Of a DNA stretch of 49,135 nucleotides, positions 25,591 through 33,779 are shown in pieces. This DNA comes from JBDHTS01 sp039808845 (GTDB lineage Bacteria > Pseudomonadota > Alphaproteobacteria > Micavibrionales > Micavibrionaceae). The notes below the pieces were generated by a model. That model searched no databases, had not been told where the DNA came from, and saw only the letters and a list, made by a program, of their open reading frames with translations. Both the position numbers and the translations under genes were made by a program. The stretch covers positions 1 to 49,135 of the forward strand of contig JBDHTS010000002.1 in NCBI GenBank assembly GCA_039808845.1, read 5' to 3'. Position 1 is the first letter of the stretch. The number at the start of each line of letters is the position of its first letter.

Positions 25591-26022
25591 CTAGTATGGC
25601 AAAAAAACCGGCCTGGAGGAAGATTCCGTCGACCGGGGCACGTAAACCGGTATATTGCGGCGCGGCGCGGCCTCTTCGGGAAAGGCCTGGTCCGGCTGTG
25701 CCTTGTCATTCACCCCGGGAGTCTTTTCAGGCGCTTCCTGCGCGACGGACTCCCCGGTTTTTTCCGGCGCCATCAGGGAACCGTAAAAAAAACCCTTCTG
25801 CATCATGCAGTCCTGAAGAAGCCGGTCCTTCTCATCCGTGAACTGGAAGCTGCCCTTGCCGTCATAGGCTTCGGGCCCCCGGAGGCGGAGCGTCTTCATG
25901 CAGGCCGCCAGGGCCTCGTCCTGCGCCCGCGGCGGATACTCTTCCCTCACCGCGGCCTGCGCCCCCGCCGCCGCGACCGTCAGGCATGACATGACAATCA
26001 ATATTCTGATCCGATGGTCCAT
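25591..26022 (-). CDS. Small secreted protein with two conserved cysteines
   Basis: From ATG 26022 the protein is 143 residues; an earlier start at 26055 would spoil the signal peptide. The signal peptide is MDHRIRILIVMSCLTVAAAG followed by a cleavable AQAA. The mature part holds two cysteines in LAACMKTLRLRG and LQDCMMQKGFFYG. The spaced Cys ... Cys-Met-x-x-x-Gly-(Phe/Tyr) arrangement is seen in many short envelope proteins and lipoproteins. The C-terminal half is acidic and Pro-rich, probably disordered. It is the first gene of a possible two-gene operon with the next small secreted protein. Confidence 0.5.
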   Translation of the reverse strand: MDHRIRILIVMSCLTVAAAGAQAAVREEYPPRAQDEALAACMKTLRLRGPEAYDGKGSFQFTDEKDRLLQDCMMQKGFFYGSLMAPEKTGESVAQEAPEKTPGVNDKAQPDQAFPEEAAPRRNIPVYVPRSTESSSRPVFLPY

Positions 26023-26113
26023 GCCGGATAGTGTATCATACCTCCCGCCGGGCACGCCAAAACTTGCGGCGGACGGGGAAAGCGGGTATCTCTGGGGAAA
26101 GGCTGCCTCATGG

Positions 26114-26190
26114 GTTCCCGTAGCTCAGCTGGATAGAGCAGCAGTTTCCTAAACTGTTGGTCGGAGGTTCAAATCCTCTCGGGAACGCCA
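26114..26190 (+). tRNA. tRNA-Arg (anticodon CCT), prophage attachment gene
   Basis: Cloverleaf: acceptor GTTCCCG/CGGGAAC, D-arm GCTC...GAGC, anticodon stem GCAGT/ACTGT with loop TTCCTAA giving anticodon CCT, and T-arm with TTCAAAT. G discriminator and encoded CCA end at 26190. It reads AGG. The phage integrase gene begins some 550 nt away and points towards it, so the 3' half of this gene is the expected attL core, kept intact by the phage. Confidence 0.95.
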
Positions 26191-26200
26191 TTTTCTGCCG
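26150..26200. other. Probable attL of the prophage
   Basis: Tyrosine integrases often recombine within the 3' end of a tRNA gene and the integrase gene usually lies next to that site. The left prophage boundary should be in this stretch. The matching attR copy must be to the right of the window, so the core length cannot be set here. Confidence 0.55.
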
Positions 26201-26248
26201 TTTTTTGAGGGTCGTTTTTTCGACTTGTGCTATAAAATCGTATTTGTG

Positions 26249-26491
26249 CTATTGAACCTCCTGATTATTGTCAAAAGTCCACGGGATGAAAAGGCGTTGC
26301 AGCGGCCTTCGGTCGCCGCATTTGCTGCAGATGAAACGCAGCTGCTTGATGCGATGCGCGGCGCCATGCGTCTGCGCGATGACATAGGCCGGAAGGTAGT
26401 TACGATGCCGGCAGCGCGAACAGCGCAGAAGGAAAACACCGCCCTTCTGCACCAGTTCGGCAAGATAGTATGGCTTCGGCTGTTGGGGCAT
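26249..26491 (-). CDS. Small zinc-ribbon-like phage protein
   Basis: The 80-residue protein (ATG at 26491; a TTG at 26521 would add ten residues) has two CxxC pairs: CSRC near 24-27 and CSKC near 56-59. Their spacing suggests one zinc ribbon. The first pair is followed by an aromatic-rich strand (RHRNYLPAYVIAQTHGA). Proteins of this shape are small accessory factors in phages with no clear role. It is the last gene of the leftward phage operon, beyond the integrase, 30 nt after the preceding gene. Confidence 0.55.
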   Translation of the reverse strand: MPQQPKPYYLAELVQKGGVFLLRCSRCRHRNYLPAYVIAQTHGAAHRIKQLRFICSKCGDRRPLQRLFIPWTFDNNQEVQ

Positions 26492-26522
26492 CCGTCCAGC
26501 ATGGCGACCGGTCGAGAACAAA

Positions 26523-26744
26523 TCAAGAACATTTCTTTTCCCTGTACCCTAGACCTTTACAAAGCGGACAAAGTTCATCCTTGCCGGATCCCCCAGGTGT
26601 ATCCTTCGTCCACTGCCCGGTTTCATGGCAGGCGACGCAACCGTAGCGACGTGCGAAATCTGCAGGCGCACTACCGCCCACGCCACCAGCAAAGACAGCG
26701 GGTTGGTTTTTCGCGTACCAGGATGCTTTTTTAAATTCGCTCAT
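26523..26744 (-). CDS. Small DnaJ-like zinc-finger phage protein
   Basis: The 73-residue protein carries CVACHETGQW and CPLCKGLGYREKKC, i.e. two CxxC(x)xG motifs like those of the DnaJ cysteine-rich domain, which bind one zinc. Its start overlaps the integrase stop by 4 nt. Function unknown; a small DNA- or protein-binding accessory factor is likely. Confidence 0.6.
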   Translation of the reverse strand: MSEFKKASWYAKNQPAVFAGGVGGSAPADFARRYGCVACHETGQWTKDTPGGSGKDELCPLCKGLGYREKKCS

Positions 26745-27820
26745 TTCGCGGGCCTCACTCTTTCCGGTTTGCGGCGGTAGACGCGTTTCGTGATCCGGCT
26801 GTCGGCGTGGGCCAGCAGCGCCTGGGCATGTTCCAAAGTCTCGGCGTCACTGGCGCATTTCGCGCGCAGGTCATGTTCGGTGAACCGTTCTTCGACCTTC
26901 GTTTCGTCCAGCACCCGTTCCATGAAGCGTTGCCACATACTATCCCAGCCGGAATGCAGGCCGGTTTCCGGATCAACATAGCACCTTCCACGGCGCGTGC
27001 AAAACAACCAGGTCAGGCTGTGCACCGGACGCAGGGCGCGGATATCGGCGACGACAAGGCGCAGTTCTTCCGTCCACGTAAAAACGCGCGGCTTCCCGGT
27101 TTTCGACGTCGCGCTGTAAATCCCGTCTTCCCTGATATCGGCTTCGCGGATGCGCAGGATGTCGGCGCAGCGCAGGCCGATCAGCAGCTTCAGCTTGATA
27201 TAGGCCTGAACCAGCTTCACGCTGCCTTTTTTCCGGCGTGCGTCCAGCATCAGGCATTCAAGGATTTCCCAGTCTTCGACGTAGCGGTCGCGCGCCTTGC
27301 CGGTTTCGATCCGTACTTCCTTCTTGAAAGGATGCCGGTCGAGATAACCCCACTGGACCGCCTTCGTATAGGCGTGGGACAGCAGCGCGATTTCCTGCTT
27401 CGCCGTGCGGGGCCCGCCGGTGGGCTTGCCGTGCCTGTCCGGCGGACCCTTGCGCTTGCGCTTTTCGTAATAGGTGTAGATATGGCTGGGCTTGATCGCC
27501 GTCAGCGGCATGTCGCCGAACACGGCGCGCACCGGGCGGATCACGCGCTGGTCCTGGCGCTGCGTCGTCACGCGCTTCGCCGGGATGACTTCCAGTGCGT
27601 AGCGGTCCAGAAGCTGGCCGATCGTCGCGGCCTTGTCCAGCATGCCGAGGCGTTCCGACCATGCCTTGTATGCTTCGGGCAGGGTCTTGCCGAGGCGGAA
27701 CTGTTTCTTTCCCTCCCAGTAAGCTTCGAGCCCCGGCGGCACCATGTAGTAATAGGCGTTGTGGTAGTGCTTCCACCGCGACGGCAGGCCTTTGTTTTCC
27801 GCGTTCCGCTTCTTAGCCAT
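26741..27820 (-). CDS. int: Phage tyrosine integrase
   Basis: The 359-residue recombinase integrates the phage into tRNA-Arg(CCT). The catalytic set is visible: R217 (LLIGLRCAD), K240 or K243 in the beta-hairpin (SKTGKP), H316-x-x-R319 (EHDLR), H338 (LLAHAD) and the nucleophile Y348 (KRVYRR). An N-terminal basic domain and a SAM-like core-binding domain (70-165) precede the catalytic part. It is expressed from the leftward early operon, and its start overlaps the DUF4224 gene by 8 nt. The C-terminus lacks any extension after the catalytic helix. Confidence 0.93.
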   Translation of the reverse strand: MAKKRNAENKGLPSRWKHYHNAYYYMVPPGLEAYWEGKKQFRLGKTLPEAYKAWSERLGMLDKAATIGQLLDRYALEVIPAKRVTTQRQDQRVIRPVRAVFGDMPLTAIKPSHIYTYYEKRKRKGPPDRHGKPTGGPRTAKQEIALLSHAYTKAVQWGYLDRHPFKKEVRIETGKARDRYVEDWEILECLMLDARRKKGSVKLVQAYIKLKLLIGLRCADILRIREADIREDGIYSATSKTGKPRVFTWTEELRLVVADIRALRPVHSLTWLFCTRRGRCYVDPETGLHSGWDSMWQRFMERVLDETKVEERFTEHDLRAKCASDAETLEHAQALLAHADSRITKRVYRRKPERVRPAK

Positions 27821-28040
27821 TGTTTAAAGCGCCCCAGTTCGGTTCGGCATCCTTTACCGTAACAACGGCCACCTCACCGTCAAGCTGTTTCTCGACGTGC
27901 GACCGGGACACGATGATCTTCCCGTCCGGGCGGACCATGAACTGTACCCCCATCGTGCGCAGGACGATCTGCTGGGCCTGGCTGCGCACCTTGCCGGTGA
28001 GCGCCGCGATTTCGTCCGGTGTCAGGAAGATCGTGGTCAT
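27813..28040 (-). CDS. DUF4224-type small phage protein, possible excisionase
   Basis: The 75-residue protein starts FLTPDEIAALTGKVRSQAQQ and ends its core with SRSHVEKQL, the pattern of DUF4224 proteins. These have a winged-helix look and sit directly upstream of phage integrases, so they are candidate excisionases or directionality factors. Here the gene overlaps the integrase by 8 nt and the helicase by 4 nt, which fits that role. The family match is by eye. Confidence 0.7.
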   Translation of the reverse strand: MTTIFLTPDEIAALTGKVRSQAQQIVLRTMGVQFMVRPDGKIIVSRSHVEKQLDGEVAVVTVKDAEPNWGALNNG

Positions 28041-29437
28041 GCCGCCCCCCGGTGTTTCATTGCCTGCAGCAGGATGTCCTGCACCTCGCGCTTCGTCTGC
28101 AGCCGTTCGCGCACCAGTTCGTCCACGGTGTCGCGCGCCAGGATGTAGTGAATGAACACCGGGCGGTTATGCCCGGCCTGCAGCTGGCGGACCGGGCCGA
28201 TCCGTTCGATGATTTGCTGATGCTCTTCGAGGTTCCAGTTTATCGAGAAGAAAGCGAGGATGTTTCCCCCGTCCTGCAGGTTAAGACCGTGCCCAGCGCT
28301 TGCCGGGTGAGCGAAAAGCAGCGGAATTTTTCCGGCATTCCAAGCATGTATGGTTTCAGGCCGATTATCCAGCGTGCGGCCCTTAGTAAAAGCATGCTGC
28401 AATCGCTCAAGATCGCTGCGAAAATGATAAGCCACCAGAACAGGCATCCCCGCAGACTCTTCGATAATGTCTTCCAGAACCCTGATTTTTTCATCGTGCA
28501 CTTCCTTCCACGTCTGCGCTTTTTCATCGACATAGGCCGCGCCGTTCGCCAGCTGCAGGCACTTCATGGTTTTCGCCGCCGCGTTGGCCGCTTCGACCGG
28601 GTGGGTTTCGATCTCCATGAACATGCGGCGTTCCATATCCTTGTAAAGAACACGGGCGGCGGGCGGCAGGTCGACGCCGATCACATTGACGATGGGTTCG
28701 TCCAGGTCGAAATAGTCGGCTGCGTCCAGCGACACGCAGATATCCTTCAGCCTGTCTTCGATCTGTTCCTGGGCGAAAGGCAGTGGGTCCATGCTCCAGC
28801 CGTCAAAACCCTTCGTGAACCAACGGTCGGAAAACGCGGTATAGCTGTTACCGAGGCGGGCGCCTGCGTCCAGAAACCAGACTTGCCCCCACAGGTCCTG
28901 CAGCCCGTTCGGCGACGGCGTACCGGTCAGTTCGACAAAGCGGTCGCAGTGGGTGTGCGCGACGCGGGCCAGTTCCTTCGCCCGCCGAGTGCCCTGGCGC
29001 AGGCGGAAACCTTTCAGCTTCGTGCTTTCGTCGGACACGATCATGCGGAACGGCCATGGCCTGCCCTGCCTTTTCAGTTCGGCGATCAGCCAGGGAATGT
29101 TTTCATAGTTCAGCGTATAGATGTGGGCGCGTTCGGCCAGCGCCTTCCGGCGCTGCTTTTCCGTCCCGATCACCGGCACGATAGACAGGCCGCTCAGGTG
29201 TTCCCACTTCGCGACTTCATCCGGCCAGGTGCTGCGCGCGACGCGCAACGGGGCCAGCACCAGCGCCGGTTCGTCCAGGCTGATATAGCCCGCCAGCATC
29301 AGCGCGTCGATCGCGGTCAATGTGGCCGACGTCTTGCCGAGGCCCATGCCCGCCCAGACGCCGCAGCGCCTCACGTCCAGGATGTGGTTCGTGATGACGG
29401 GCTGGTATTCGCGGGGTTTGTAAGCCTGGCGGGTCAT
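28037..29437 (-). CDS. Phage SNF2/DEAD-like helicase
   Basis: The 466-residue superfamily 2 ATPase has Walker A GMGLGKT at 30-36, a variant Walker B with VSDEST near 140, motif III-like ELTGTPSPNG and a helicase C-terminal part with AHPASAGHGLNLQ and the motif VI-like EEHQQIIERIGPVRQ. Phage versions of this family act in replication initiation or recombination. The gene overlaps the methylase upstream and DUF4224 downstream by 4 nt each. Motif VI has R-x-x-R spacing rather than QxxGRxxR but the arginine finger is still plausible. Confidence 0.85.
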   Translation of the reverse strand: MTRQAYKPREYQPVITNHILDVRRCGVWAGMGLGKTSATLTAIDALMLAGYISLDEPALVLAPLRVARSTWPDEVAKWEHLSGLSIVPVIGTEKQRRKALAERAHIYTLNYENIPWLIAELKRQGRPWPFRMIVSDESTKLKGFRLRQGTRRAKELARVAHTHCDRFVELTGTPSPNGLQDLWGQVWFLDAGARLGNSYTAFSDRWFTKGFDGWSMDPLPFAQEQIEDRLKDICVSLDAADYFDLDEPIVNVIGVDLPPAARVLYKDMERRMFMEIETHPVEAANAAAKTMKCLQLANGAAYVDEKAQTWKEVHDEKIRVLEDIIEESAGMPVLVAYHFRSDLERLQHAFTKGRTLDNRPETIHAWNAGKIPLLFAHPASAGHGLNLQDGGNILAFFSINWNLEEHQQIIERIGPVRQLQAGHNRPVFIHYILARDTVDELVRERLQTKREVQDILLQAMKHRGAA

Positions 29438-30237
29438 ACCAAGTCTCCGTAAGCCGCCTGATCATTTAGCCATAAAACTTCAGTACGATGCTGTGCCCCA
29501 TCCGCGCGTGCCGCAGTCTCTATCCGCTGCCATTGGCGGAACAGTCCCTCATATAGAGGGCTTGCATAACCGGAAAGCACGACCGCGCCTTTAAGCTTTC
29601 CTAAAAAATCTGCCAGTTCTTCATGATCGAAGTCCGTCATTTCATGACGATAGCCATGCCGGGGGCTGGCCCGTGTTGCCAGAACATACGGCGGATCAAC
29701 ATAGTGGAGGGTGTCAGGACCATCGTGTTTTGCCATGACCTCTTTCGCGTCCCGGTTTTCAATTACGACGCCTCGCAAGCGGTCGATCAGCAAGTCAAAA
29801 ACATCCGCGTAATTTTTCCAGTCGTGCGCTGGTGTCGTCCCGCTGCGATTTGAATTTGACCTAAATCCGGTCGTGCCTTTTTCTGCACTTACGGCGTTGC
29901 TACCATAGCCCATAAAGGAACGGGCTATCGTGCGCCTTGCCTGTTCAATCGGATCCGAGGATCGATTATAGCTTTCTCGAAATTCATCCCTAGAAAAAGG
30001 CGTCAATGTAAGAAGGCGCTTTAATTCCTCGCCTGCATCCCGCGTCATGCGGAAAACATTTACAATCTCTGCGTCCAGATCATTGTAAACTTCGGCATAG
30101 CTGCGCGCTTTCCTTAAAAGCACACCTCCGCCGCCGCCAAACGGTTCAACGTAAATCCGGTGTGGTAAGAAATGCGATATTATCCATGGCGCTATGCGCC
30201 ATTTCCCGCCGTGGTATCTTACGATTGGTCTTTTCAT
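29434..30237 (-). CDS. DNA adenine methylase (D12 class)
   Basis: The 267-residue enzyme transfers a methyl group from S-adenosylmethionine to adenine N6. It has motif I near 35-44 (VEPFGGGGGVLL), the catalytic motif IV DPPYV near 175-179 and an N-terminal KWRIAPWI segment as in Dam and phage orphan methylases. No cognate endonuclease is nearby, so its job is probably protection from host restriction or marking of phage DNA. Codon use is less GC-biased than in neighbours (for example 29440-30100), suggesting separate acquisition. Confidence 0.9.
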   Translation of the reverse strand: MKRPIVRYHGGKWRIAPWIISHFLPHRIYVEPFGGGGGVLLRKARSYAEVYNDLDAEIVNVFRMTRDAGEELKRLLTLTPFSRDEFRESYNRSSDPIEQARRTIARSFMGYGSNAVSAEKGTTGFRSNSNRSGTTPAHDWKNYADVFDLLIDRLRGVVIENRDAKEVMAKHDGPDTLHYVDPPYVLATRASPRHGYRHEMTDFDHEELADFLGKLKGAVVLSGYASPLYEGLFRQWQRIETAARADGAQHRTEVLWLNDQAAYGDLV

Positions 30238-30506
30238 CCCGCGATCCGTTGCATGAACCAGTCGACGCCTTCCTTGCAGTCGATCGTGTGGACGGATATG
30301 TCGTGCAGGTTCATCAGCCCGTGTTCGCGGACCTGATGGCTTTCCAGCTTCCTGCCGGGCGCCTTCAGTTCGACGAAGTGCGCGCCGTTCAGGAACACGA
30401 TCCGGTCGGGCGCGCCACGGCGGCCGATCCAGCGCAGCTTGCGCACCTCGCCGCCATAGTCGCGGACCCGTTGCACCAGATAGGCTTCGATCTCCCTTTC
30501 ACGCAT
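30234..30506 (-). CDS. VRR-NUC domain nuclease
   Basis: The 90-residue protein is a stand-alone VRR-NUC fold. The catalytic elements are RRGAPDRIVF (Asp) and HFVELKAPG (ExK), with a Q further on (ESHQVREH). The family is of the PD-(D/E)XK superfamily and phage members resolve junctions or process replication ends. Overlaps the methylase by 4 nt and the preceding 57-residue gene by a few bases. Confidence 0.87.
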   Translation of the reverse strand: MREREIEAYLVQRVRDYGGEVRKLRWIGRRGAPDRIVFLNGAHFVELKAPGRKLESHQVREHGLMNLHDISVHTIDCKEGVDWFMQRIAG

Positions 30507-30672
30507 CGGTTTTCCCCCCAGGCGGGTTGCGGATTTCGACGACGCGCAGGTCGCAGGGCACGCCGCTGAGGTCGATCGCCTGGTCGATCCATTCGCGCAG
30601 AATTTCCCTGCTTGTTTCCTCCGGGCTGGCGATTGTCACAACTGCTTTATCGAATATCTTTTTATTTTGCAT
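30499..30672 (-). CDS. 57-residue phage protein of unknown function
   Basis: A frame of 57 codons with ATG at 30672 ends inside the start of the VRR-NUC gene (GATGCGTGA). The product is acidic and helical (EETSREILREWIDQAIDL), followed by CDLRVVEIRNPPGG. No known family. Its position in a run of overlapping phage genes supports it being real. Confidence 0.6.
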   Translation of the reverse strand: MQNKKIFDKAVVTIASPEETSREILREWIDQAIDLSGVPCDLRVVEIRNPPGGKTDA

Positions 30673-30841
30673 TTTTGGTATCCTCGTTTTTCACCGGCGG
30701 CATCAAAAAATACCCACGTTTCTTTAGCGCTGCGATCAAGCGGCACGCCCCAAGTTCATAGCGATCGGCATCAGCTTCCTTCGCATCACCCCATGGGTTT
30801 CTGACCTCAAGCAATACGCGCGGTGGTATTTCATCCCACAT
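30662..30841 (-). CDS. 59-residue phage protein of unknown function
   Basis: The frame starts at ATG 30841, 5 nt after the polymerase stop, and its end overlaps the next gene's start by 11 nt. The product (MWDEIPPRVLLEVRNPWGDA and onward) contains EVRNPWGDA, resembling the EIRNPPGG stretch in the next gene, so the two small proteins may be related. Function unknown. Confidence 0.6.
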   Translation of the reverse strand: MWDEIPPRVLLEVRNPWGDAKEADADRYELGACRLIAALKKRGYFLMPPVKNEDTKNAK

Positions 30842-30845
30842 AGCT

Positions 30846-32990
30846 TTAATCCTTTCTGTAACGCATGGCTTCGAAACCGCCCGCCGCCAACGGCATATCG
30901 GGCGCCCAGTCGGGATTGCCGGCCAGCAGCGACCCCAGATGATCGGCGTTGAATTCAGGCGCGTCGTCCGCCTCCGTGATAAGTTCGTCGTGGACAGTCA
31001 GCAGGATGCCGTAACCCTCCGCGTCGATCAGCGGCATGTTCCACGCCATGACGTCGCGGGCGCCGGACTGGCATATGTTTTCGAACAGCTTGCCGCCGTA
31101 AGTCTTCTGCCGCTTCCATTGCCGGGAGTAAGGGCTTAACCCCATATACGTGATCTGCTGGCCTTCGAGACGCGGCGACGCGTAGGTCAGGCTGTGCCCG
31201 GACGGCAGGATCAGGCGCAGCCAGGCGCCCTTGCACACGACCTGCACCCGGCGGCACTGCACCGGAACACCGGGTTTCAGGATCGCCTTCGTGACGGCCT
31301 TCGACAGTTCAGGCCAGTAGGATGAAATCGCGGGATGCGCCCGGCGCCACAGCCGCTTCAGCGCGTCCATGGTCATGAACGTCCGGTCGGGCAGGCCGAA
31401 CGTCGACCGGCGCTGTTTCTTCGTCCAGTCCAGATAGCCTGATGCTTCCAGCTGCACGTCGGGCGGGATCAGCGGCCAGGCGACGGCGGACAGGTGTTCA
31501 AGATCGATGCGGTAGGTCGCCGCCCCGGTGAGGAACGCCCCGACGCCGCCTTCGTATTGCAGCATCAGTTCCATGACCTTGCCGATCTGGCGCTGGTCCT
31601 TCGTTACCGCTTCCGGCGCGACGTTGAACGCGCGGGCATAGGCCTTGATATAAAGGTCCGGGCCGACGCGAAGATAATCACCCTTTCCGTCGGGTATATA
31701 GCAACCGTCTTCATCCAGCCGGTAGGTGTCGTAATCACGGAACGCCTGCAGCTTCCAGTCTTCCCCGGCCAGCCACGCGGCCATGCGCCCTTCGATGTTC
31801 GCAAGGTCCGACACGACCAGCTTTTTTCCTGGACGCGGCACGATGACGCCGCGCAGGCAGGACCCGGTCATCGACATGACGTTCCGTTCGACCAGGTCCA
31901 GGCAGTCCAGCTTGACCGCACGGATCGCCGCGTCGATATCGTCCTGTTCGTGCGCGGGACGGGGCAAATTCTGGGGCTGGAACAGGCGGCCGGACCAGCG
32001 GCGCGTACGGCTGGCGCCATCATATTGCAGCGACCCGCGCAGGACGCCGTCCGACGACATGCATTCCAGCAGCTTTTTATACTTCCCGGTGCTGGTGGCG
32101 CTGGCCTCCAGGCGCACGGCGATCAGTTCCTTCACGGCACGCGGCAAATCCGGGTCGTTCAGCCGGCGTTCCAGCGTGTCCTTCTTCAGGTCCGGCAGGT
32201 CGACGCCATGATATTCAAGGATATACTGCAAGAGTTTGTCGCGCTGCGTCGCCTTTTCGACGACACCGTCGGTCAGTTCGACCGTCTGTTCCTTCAGGCT
32301 TTTTTGCGCCCGGTCGATGGCGACGATCGCGCCGCGCACCAGGTCGACGTCGACCGCGAAGCCGCGGTCGTTGATCGCCTGGTCCAGTTCCCAAAGAGTG
32401 CGGTCGTCGCCCTGGCGCAAATTCGACAGTCCGGGTTTCGCCGTGTAATTCCATTTCGGCATTTTCGCCATAAGGGCGCGCATGGCGGTGATGTCCCGGC
32501 CGGCATAGTCGATAAAGCGCTGCCAGTCCTCCGGGTGGGTTTCCCGCGTCGCGCGGCGCAGCTTCCGGTTCTTCGGTCCCGGCTTGCAGAACAGGTTGAT
32601 CAGCGCCCGGCCTTCCTTGTCCTTCGCTTCGTCGGCGCCCAGCCCGAAAATATCGCACAGCGCGCCGAGACTGCCCGGCAGGGCGTGGGCCAGCGCCTGC
32701 ACCATCGTGTCGTGGATCTGGGCGACCGGGATGTCGATCCCGAAGTGATGTCGGATCATCGTCCGGTCGAAGGCGCTGTTGTGAAAGACTTTCTGCACGG
32801 ACGGGTCCGTCAGGGCATCGCGCAGGTTGTCAGGCAATTTCTCGCCCGCTGTGAGGTCCAGCACCTGGACAGGATCGTTACCGAAGGCGTAGGCGAACAG
32901 CATGATCTCCACGCCTTCGGCATAGCGGTGCGTCCCGCATTTGATCGGCACGTCGCTGTAAGTCTCCGTGTCCAGGTACAAAGCCTGCAT
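30846..32990 (-). CDS. Phage family A DNA polymerase
   Basis: The 714-residue replicative polymerase has an N-terminal 3'-5' exonuclease: LYLDTET (D7, E9), VFHNSAFDR (Exo II) and IDYAGRDITAMRAL (Exo III). The polymerase part shows motif A VVSDLANIEGRMAAWL, motif B around RQIGKVMELMLQYEGGVGAF and motif C VHDELI. Motif A carries the Asp but differs from the bacterial DYSQIELR. This architecture is found in temperate and lytic podo- and siphoviruses that replicate with their own polymerase. No 5' nuclease domain is present. It lies in the leftward operon between the 89-residue gene (2-nt gap) and the 59-residue gene. Confidence 0.93.
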   Translation of the reverse strand: MQALYLDTETYSDVPIKCGTHRYAEGVEIMLFAYAFGNDPVQVLDLTAGEKLPDNLRDALTDPSVQKVFHNSAFDRTMIRHHFGIDIPVAQIHDTMVQALAHALPGSLGALCDIFGLGADEAKDKEGRALINLFCKPGPKNRKLRRATRETHPEDWQRFIDYAGRDITAMRALMAKMPKWNYTAKPGLSNLRQGDDRTLWELDQAINDRGFAVDVDLVRGAIVAIDRAQKSLKEQTVELTDGVVEKATQRDKLLQYILEYHGVDLPDLKKDTLERRLNDPDLPRAVKELIAVRLEASATSTGKYKKLLECMSSDGVLRGSLQYDGASRTRRWSGRLFQPQNLPRPAHEQDDIDAAIRAVKLDCLDLVERNVMSMTGSCLRGVIVPRPGKKLVVSDLANIEGRMAAWLAGEDWKLQAFRDYDTYRLDEDGCYIPDGKGDYLRVGPDLYIKAYARAFNVAPEAVTKDQRQIGKVMELMLQYEGGVGAFLTGAATYRIDLEHLSAVAWPLIPPDVQLEASGYLDWTKKQRRSTFGLPDRTFMTMDALKRLWRRAHPAISSYWPELSKAVTKAILKPGVPVQCRRVQVVCKGAWLRLILPSGHSLTYASPRLEGQQITYMGLSPYSRQWKRQKTYGGKLFENICQSGARDVMAWNMPLIDAEGYGILLTVHDELITEADDAPEFNADHLGSLLAGNPDWAPDMPLAAGGFEAMRYRKD

Positions 32991-32992
32991 GG

Positions 32993-33262
32993 CTATCCCT
33001 CCGGGCCATGCAGCTTCGCTACGCCAACCATCATGCCGCCGCGCGTCAGGACGACCAGATCGTCGGGAAAATATTCACCCGGACGGACCGCCAGATTGAA
33101 CAGGGTCATGACGCAGGGCGTTTCGCCGCAGCCCCCGGCCCGCGCGACCTGATCGAACACGGACCGGGCACAGATCAGTCCGTCGAAAATTGTCCCGTCG
33201 GCGCGGCCTGCTTCGGTAGCTGTACGCAGCAGACGCGTGCGAATGTCGCGGATGATCGTCAT
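32993..33262 (-). CDS. 89-residue phage protein of unknown function
   Basis: The product has an N-terminal basic helix (MTIIRDIRTRLLRTATEAG), a central CGETPCV stretch and a C-terminal strand pair (DDLVVLTRGGMMVGVAKLHG). Start overlaps the preceding gene by 4 nt. Not recognised. Confidence 0.6.
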   Translation of the reverse strand: MTIIRDIRTRLLRTATEAGRADGTIFDGLICARSVFDQVARAGGCGETPCVMTLFNLAVRPGEYFPDDLVVLTRGGMMVGVAKLHGPEG

Positions 33263-33621
33263 GACGTTTTGTCCTGGTTATGGATGAAACCCCAGGCTTC
33301 CGCCTCGCTGGCGAAGCCGTCATGGGCTACGAACCCCCGGCTTTCCGGATACAGGCTTTCATCCGTCGCCCAGCCGTTCTTCGTGCGGTACGGGGCGGTG
33401 AAATCCAGTGACCGGCGGGGTGGCGCCTCCACAGGCACAGCGGGTTTATCGGCGCAGGGTGTAGAACGCTGCCGCGGACTATCAAGGTCCATGTATCTCA
33501 GCAGCGCACCGGCGAACGGGTCAGGAATGTGGTGGTACCCACCGCCCACCCTCAGCGTGACACAGTTTTCATCACCGCTTAACTGGCCTTGATCCCATAC
33601 GATATGAACGGCGTCGGTCAT
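33259..33621 (-). CDS. 120-residue phage protein of unknown function
   Basis: ATG at 33621 overlaps the stop of the upstream small membrane protein gene (ATGA) and is preferred over the ATG at 33633. The protein is mostly beta and loops, with a Pro/Arg linker in the middle (about 60-80) and a C-terminal SEAEAWGFIHNQDK. Not recognised. Confidence 0.55.
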   Translation of the reverse strand: MTDAVHIVWDQGQLSGDENCVTLRVGGGYHHIPDPFAGALLRYMDLDSPRQRSTPCADKPAVPVEAPPRRSLDFTAPYRTKNGWATDESLYPESRGFVAHDGFASEAEAWGFIHNQDKTS

Positions 33622-33779
33622 TTCGACACCCATCCGTTTTTCACGTTGTACTGATGGACGGCGTCCCGGCGGTGCAGTTCGCGGTCGATCCCGATCGGCA
33701 GCACGAAGGCCGTGAAGAGGAACATCAGCAGGAAAAAGCCGAACGCAGCCAGAAAGTTACGCAAAAATTCCTTACGCAT
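33618..33779 (-). CDS. 53-residue single-pass membrane protein
   Basis: The frame from ATG 33779 encodes a protein with a hydrophobic helix of about 20 residues (FLAAFGFFLLMFLFTAFVLP) after the basic MRKEF, then a charged tail of 25 residues. It overlaps the genes on both sides by 4 to 8 nt. A small inner-membrane protein in an early phage operon could alter host envelope physiology or superinfection; no evidence for a specific role. Confidence 0.6.
   Translation of the reverse strand: MRKEFLRNFLAAFGFFLLMFLFTAFVLPIGIDRELHRRDAVHQYNVKNGWVSK

Noticed and set aside
26230..26532. A 100-codon minus-strand frame next to the attachment tRNA
   Set aside because: It overlaps the CxxC-containing 80-residue gene in another frame and shows no conserved pattern.
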